A stretch of DNA of 64,000 bases from JAVBNA01 sp031551875. GTDB lineage: Bacteria; Bacillota; Clostridia; Oscillospirales; Acutalibacteraceae. The notes beneath the pieces were generated by a model that searched no databases, had not been told where the DNA came from, and worked only from the letters and a program-made list of their open reading frames with translations. The stretch is taken from contig JAVBNA010000030.1 of assembly GCA_031551875.1 (NCBI GenBank), positions 1-64,000 on the forward strand, given 5' to 3'. A program made the position numbers and the translations under genes. Positions 61,305-64,000 of this stretch are shown here, in pieces; within the stretch, counting starts at the first letter, position 1; every line of letters starts with the position of its first letter.

Positions 61305-62405
61305 ATGAAAAAATACAAAGTAGGCATCATCGGTGCAACCGGTATGGTGGGACAGCGTTTTGCGACGCTGCTGGAAAAGCATCCGTGGTTTGAGGTGCAC
61401 GCCCTCGCGGCCAGCGCACGCTCCGCCGGAAAGACCTATAAGGAGGCCGTGGGAAGCCGCTGGGCCATGAGCACCGAAATGCCCGCGTCCATGGCAGACA
61501 TGATGGTGTACGACGCCACGGCAGATCTTCTGAAAATCACCGGCCTGGTGGACTTCGTCTTTTGCGCCGTGGATATGAAAAAGGATGCGATCCGCGCGCT
61601 GGAGGAGGCCTATGCCAAGGCCGAGTGCCCGGTCATGTCCAACAACAGCGCCCACCGCAAGACGCCCGACGTTCCCATGATTATCCCTGAGATCAATGCC
61701 GACCACGCGCAGATCATTCCCGCGCAGCGCAAGCGGCTGGGCACAAAGCGCGGCTTCATTGCGGTCAAATCCAACTGCTCAATCCAGAGCTATGTTCCCG
61801 CCCTGCACCCCCTGTGGGACCTGGGCGTCACCAAGGTACTCGCCTGTACCTATCAGGCGATTTCGGGTGCGGGCAAAACTTTTGAAAGCTGGCCCGAGAT
61901 GATGGATAATCTAATTCCCTTCATTGGCGGCGAGGAAGAAAAATCCGAGCAGGAGCCTCTCAAGGTGTGGGGCCGCGTGGATGGCGACCGCATTGTGAAC
62001 GCCTCCTCCCCCTCCATCACCTCACAGTGCCTGCGCGTACCTGTGTCGGACGGTCACACGGCGGCGGTGTTCGCCTCGTTCGAGAAAAAAGTGACAACCG
62101 AAGAAATCATCGCCCGCTGGGCAGCCTATAAGGGCCGTCCGCAGGAACTCGGCCTCCCCAGCGCGCCCAAGCAGTTCCTGCATTACTTCACCGAGGATAA
62201 CCGTCCGCAGGCGCGTCTCGACCGCGATTTAGAGGGCGGCATGGCGGTTTCGGTCGGACGCCTCCGTCCCGACGAGCAGTATGACATCAAGTTTGTCTGC
62301 CTGTCCCATAACACGCTGCGCGGCGCGGCCGGAGGCGCTGTCCTGATGGCAGAGCTGCTGTGCGCGGAAGGCTATTTAGATTCGGAAACGCTTTCTAACT
62401 TTTAA
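61305..62405 (+). CDS. asd: Aspartate-semialdehyde dehydrogenase
   Basis: 366 residues, the longer type also found in archaea and fungi: GIIGATGMVGQRFATLLEKH (NADP site), KSNCSIQSYVPALHPL with the catalytic Cys, and SQCLRVPVSDGHTAAVF with the active-site His region. Reduces aspartyl phosphate to the semialdehyde feeding dapA. Start after GGGAGGAGATTCAC. Confidence 0.95.
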   Translation: MKKYKVGIIGATGMVGQRFATLLEKHPWFEVHALAASARSAGKTYKEAVGSRWAMSTEMPASMADMMVYDATADLLKITGLVDFVFCAVDMKKDAIRALEEAYAKAECPVMSNNSAHRKTPDVPMIIPEINADHAQIIPAQRKRLGTKRGFIAVKSNCSIQSYVPALHPLWDLGVTKVLACTYQAISGAGKTFESWPEMMDNLIPFIGGEEEKSEQEPLKVWGRVDGDRIVNASSPSITSQCLRVPVSDGHTAAVFASFEKKVTTEEIIARWAAYKGRPQELGLPSAPKQFLHYFTEDNRPQARLDRDLEGGMAVSVGRLRPDEQYDIKFVCLSHNTLRGAAGGAVLMAELLCAEGYLDSETLSNF

Positions 62406-62420
62406 GAAGGAGCGATTACC

Positions 62421-63308
62421 ATGAAAAACACAATCTTTACCGGCGCGGGCGTGGCGCTTGTCACCCCCATGAACGCCGATTTTTCTATCAACTTCGAAGA
62501 AATGGGCCGTTTGATTGACTTCCAAATTGATAACGGCACCGACGCCATCATTGCCTGCGGGACTACGGGCGAATCGGCCACGCTGTCCCACGAGGAGCAC
62601 TGTGACGTCATCCGCTATACCGTCGATCGTGTGGCCGGCCGCGTGCCGGTGATCGCCGGGACGGGCAGCAACGACACCGCCTATGCCCTGACGCTCTCAC
62701 AGGAGGCGGAGACGCTGGGCGCGGACGCCCTTCTGATGGTCACGCCCTACTACAACAAGGCGTCCCAGGCGGGCCTCACCCAGCATTATACGTATGTGGC
62801 CGATCGGGTCAACCTGCCCATCATCCTATACAATGTCCCCAGCCGCACCGGCTGCCCCATCGCCGTGGACACCTATGCGGAGCTTGCCAAGCACGAAAAC
62901 ATTGCCGCCATTAAGGAGGCCAACGGGGACATCTCCGCCATCGCTAAAACCTTTGCCGCCTGCGGAGAAAAACTCGACATTTATTCGGGCAACGACGACC
63001 AGACCACGGCCATCTGTTCCCTGGGCGGGATGGGCATCATTTCGGTTTTCTCCAATATATGCCCCCGTCCTATGCATGACATAGCCGCCGCCGCGCTGAA
63101 GGGAGACTTCGCTGAAAGCGCACGGCTGCAGCTCAAATTCTTAAAGCTCATGAACGCTCTCTTTATGGACGTCAATCCCATCCCGGTCAAAGAGGCGGTC
63201 AATATGCTCGGCTTCAACGCAGGCCCTTGCCGTATGCCCATGTCTCCGCTGAGCGACAGCCACAGGGAGGCTTTGCGCGGGATCATGACAGAATACGGAC
63301 TGATTTAA
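62421..63308 (+). CDS. dapA: 4-hydroxy-tetrahydrodipicolinate synthase
   Basis: 295 residues: ACGTTGESATLSHEEH, YNVPSRTGCPI with the catalytic Tyr, AIKEANGDIS with the Schiff-base Lys. Condenses pyruvate with aspartate semialdehyde, first committed step to lysine and dipicolinate, the latter a spore component. 15 bases after asd, after GAAGGAGCGATTACC. Confidence 0.96.
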   Translation: MKNTIFTGAGVALVTPMNADFSINFEEMGRLIDFQIDNGTDAIIACGTTGESATLSHEEHCDVIRYTVDRVAGRVPVIAGTGSNDTAYALTLSQEAETLGADALLMVTPYYNKASQAGLTQHYTYVADRVNLPIILYNVPSRTGCPIAVDTYAELAKHENIAAIKEANGDISAIAKTFAACGEKLDIYSGNDDQTTAICSLGGMGIISVFSNICPRPMHDIAAAALKGDFAESARLQLKFLKLMNALFMDVNPIPVKEAVNMLGFNAGPCRMPMSPLSDSHREALRGIMTEYGLI

Positions 63309-63361
63309 AAGAACGGTCTGTTTTATTTTCAGGAGACCCAACAGGAAGGAATGGACGTGTA

Positions 63362-64000
63362 ATGGTTAAGATATTGCTTTGCGGATGCAACGGAAAAATG
63401 GGGAGGGTGATCTCGAGCTGTGTGCGCGAGAGAAACGACTGCAAAATTATCGCGGGTGTGGATTTATGCACCGAAACAACCTTTGACTACCCGGTCTACG
63501 CCTCCTTTGACGAACTGGAGGCCGTGCCCGACGTCATCTTGGATTTTTCCCATGTTTCGGTGCTCACCCCCCTGCTTAGCTATGCGCTCCGTATGAAGCT
63601 GCCGTGCGTTCTGTGCTCCACGGGATACTCCGACGGGCAGGTCGCGGAGATTCACGCCGCGGCGCAGAAAATTCCGGTGTTTTACTCGCGCAATATGTCG
63701 CTGGGCATCAACCTGCTCATTGAGTTGTCCAAGAAAGCCGCGTCCATTTTAGGCGGGCAGTTTGACATTGAGATCATCGAGAAGCACCACAACCAGAAGA
63801 TTGACGCACCCAGCGGCACGGCGCTCATGCTGGCCGACGCGATTGCGGGCGAGCTGCCCGAAACACCGATGTACGAATACAACCGCCACGCACAACGCAA
63901 AAAGCGCTCCAAAAACGAGATTGGCATTCACGCGGTGCGCGGCGGCACCATTGTCGGGGAGCACGAGGTGCTGTTTGCGGGGCATGACGAGGTGATCTCG
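63362..64000 (+). CDS. dapB: 4-hydroxy-tetrahydrodipicolinate reductase, 3' end missing
   Basis: 213 codons seen; runs off the right edge. N-terminal ILLCGCNGKMGRVISSCV is the NAD(P)H site, ILDFSH and CSTGYS follow, and EIIEKHHNQKIDAPSGTAL carries the catalytic EKHH and substrate motifs. An ATG 14 bases upstream meets a stop at once, supporting the chosen start. Confidence 0.95.
   Translation, partial: MVKILLCGCNGKMGRVISSCVRERNDCKIIAGVDLCTETTFDYPVYASFDELEAVPDVILDFSHVSVLTPLLSYALRMKLPCVLCSTGYSDGQVAEIHAAAQKIPVFYSRNMSLGINLLIELSKKAASILGGQFDIEIIEKHHNQKIDAPSGTALMLADAIAGELPETPMYEYNRHAQRKKRSKNEIGIHAVRGGTIVGEHEVLFAGHDEVIS

Overview
The window looks like a chromosomal segment of an endospore-forming anaerobic Firmicute, most likely a clostridium of the Oscillospirales/Ruminococcaceae type. 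Supporting this are spmA/spmB, spoIIM and gerW, a SCIFF peptide with its radical SAM maturase, an oxygen-independent (class III) ribonucleotide reductase, a perfect Spo0A box, and the clostridial queA-tgt-yajC order. Backbone genes are GC-rich, tightly packed and mostly on the minus strand. Species cannot be assigned from the sequence alone.

Left backbone (1-18.6 kb): an AT-rich partial isochorismatase-like gene; spmA-spmB-feoB, divergent from an AbrB-like regulator across a Spo0A box; a three-gene operon whose subunits match a biotin transcarboxylase (12S-, 1.3S- and 5S-like); a long minus-strand run (M50 protease, scpA, scpB, DUF2953, gerW, D-Ala-D-Ala carboxypeptidase, rluB-like); rpmB on the plus strand; nrdD-nrdG under a promoter with NrdR boxes; an acyltransferase-fold protein lacking its catalytic His; a 160-bp MITE-like repeat; and an AT-rich gene of unknown function.

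Mobile element (18615-44634, about 26 kb): inserted in the 3' end of tRNA-Gly(CCC). An identical 32-bp sequence marks both ends; the intact tRNA is at the right end and the integrase sits beside the left copy. Cargo: integrase, DUF5348, ParA/ParB, ArdC-like protein, MobP2-type relaxase, truncated Dam methylase, a 2130-residue secreted RHS/YD-repeat protein with candidate immunity genes and an orphan RHS tip, IS630 and IS5 remnants, ankyrin protein, VirD4-type coupling protein, replication-initiator-like protein, and a regulatory block (XRE repressor, GHKL kinase, 18-codon peptide ORF, Spo0A-like response regulator). No VirB4-type ATPase or mating-channel genes are seen, so it is probably mobilizable rather than self-conjugative. 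Five copies of a ~27-bp palindrome with co-varying arms are spread through it.

Right backbone (44.6-64 kb): tRNA-Gly with a consensus promoter, pduL, DUF3006 plus a ComEC-like MBL hydrolase, a YgiQ-type radical SAM protein, ftsK/spoIIIE, uppP, tepA, xerD, spoIIM, proC, the SCIFF maturase and peptide, a TIGR04086 membrane protein, yajC, tgt, queA and, divergently, the lysine operon asd-dapA-dapB behind a lysine riboswitch; dapB runs off the end.

Most promising leads: the element-borne signalling block, the co-varying palindromes, the displaced RHS tip, and the transcarboxylase operon.
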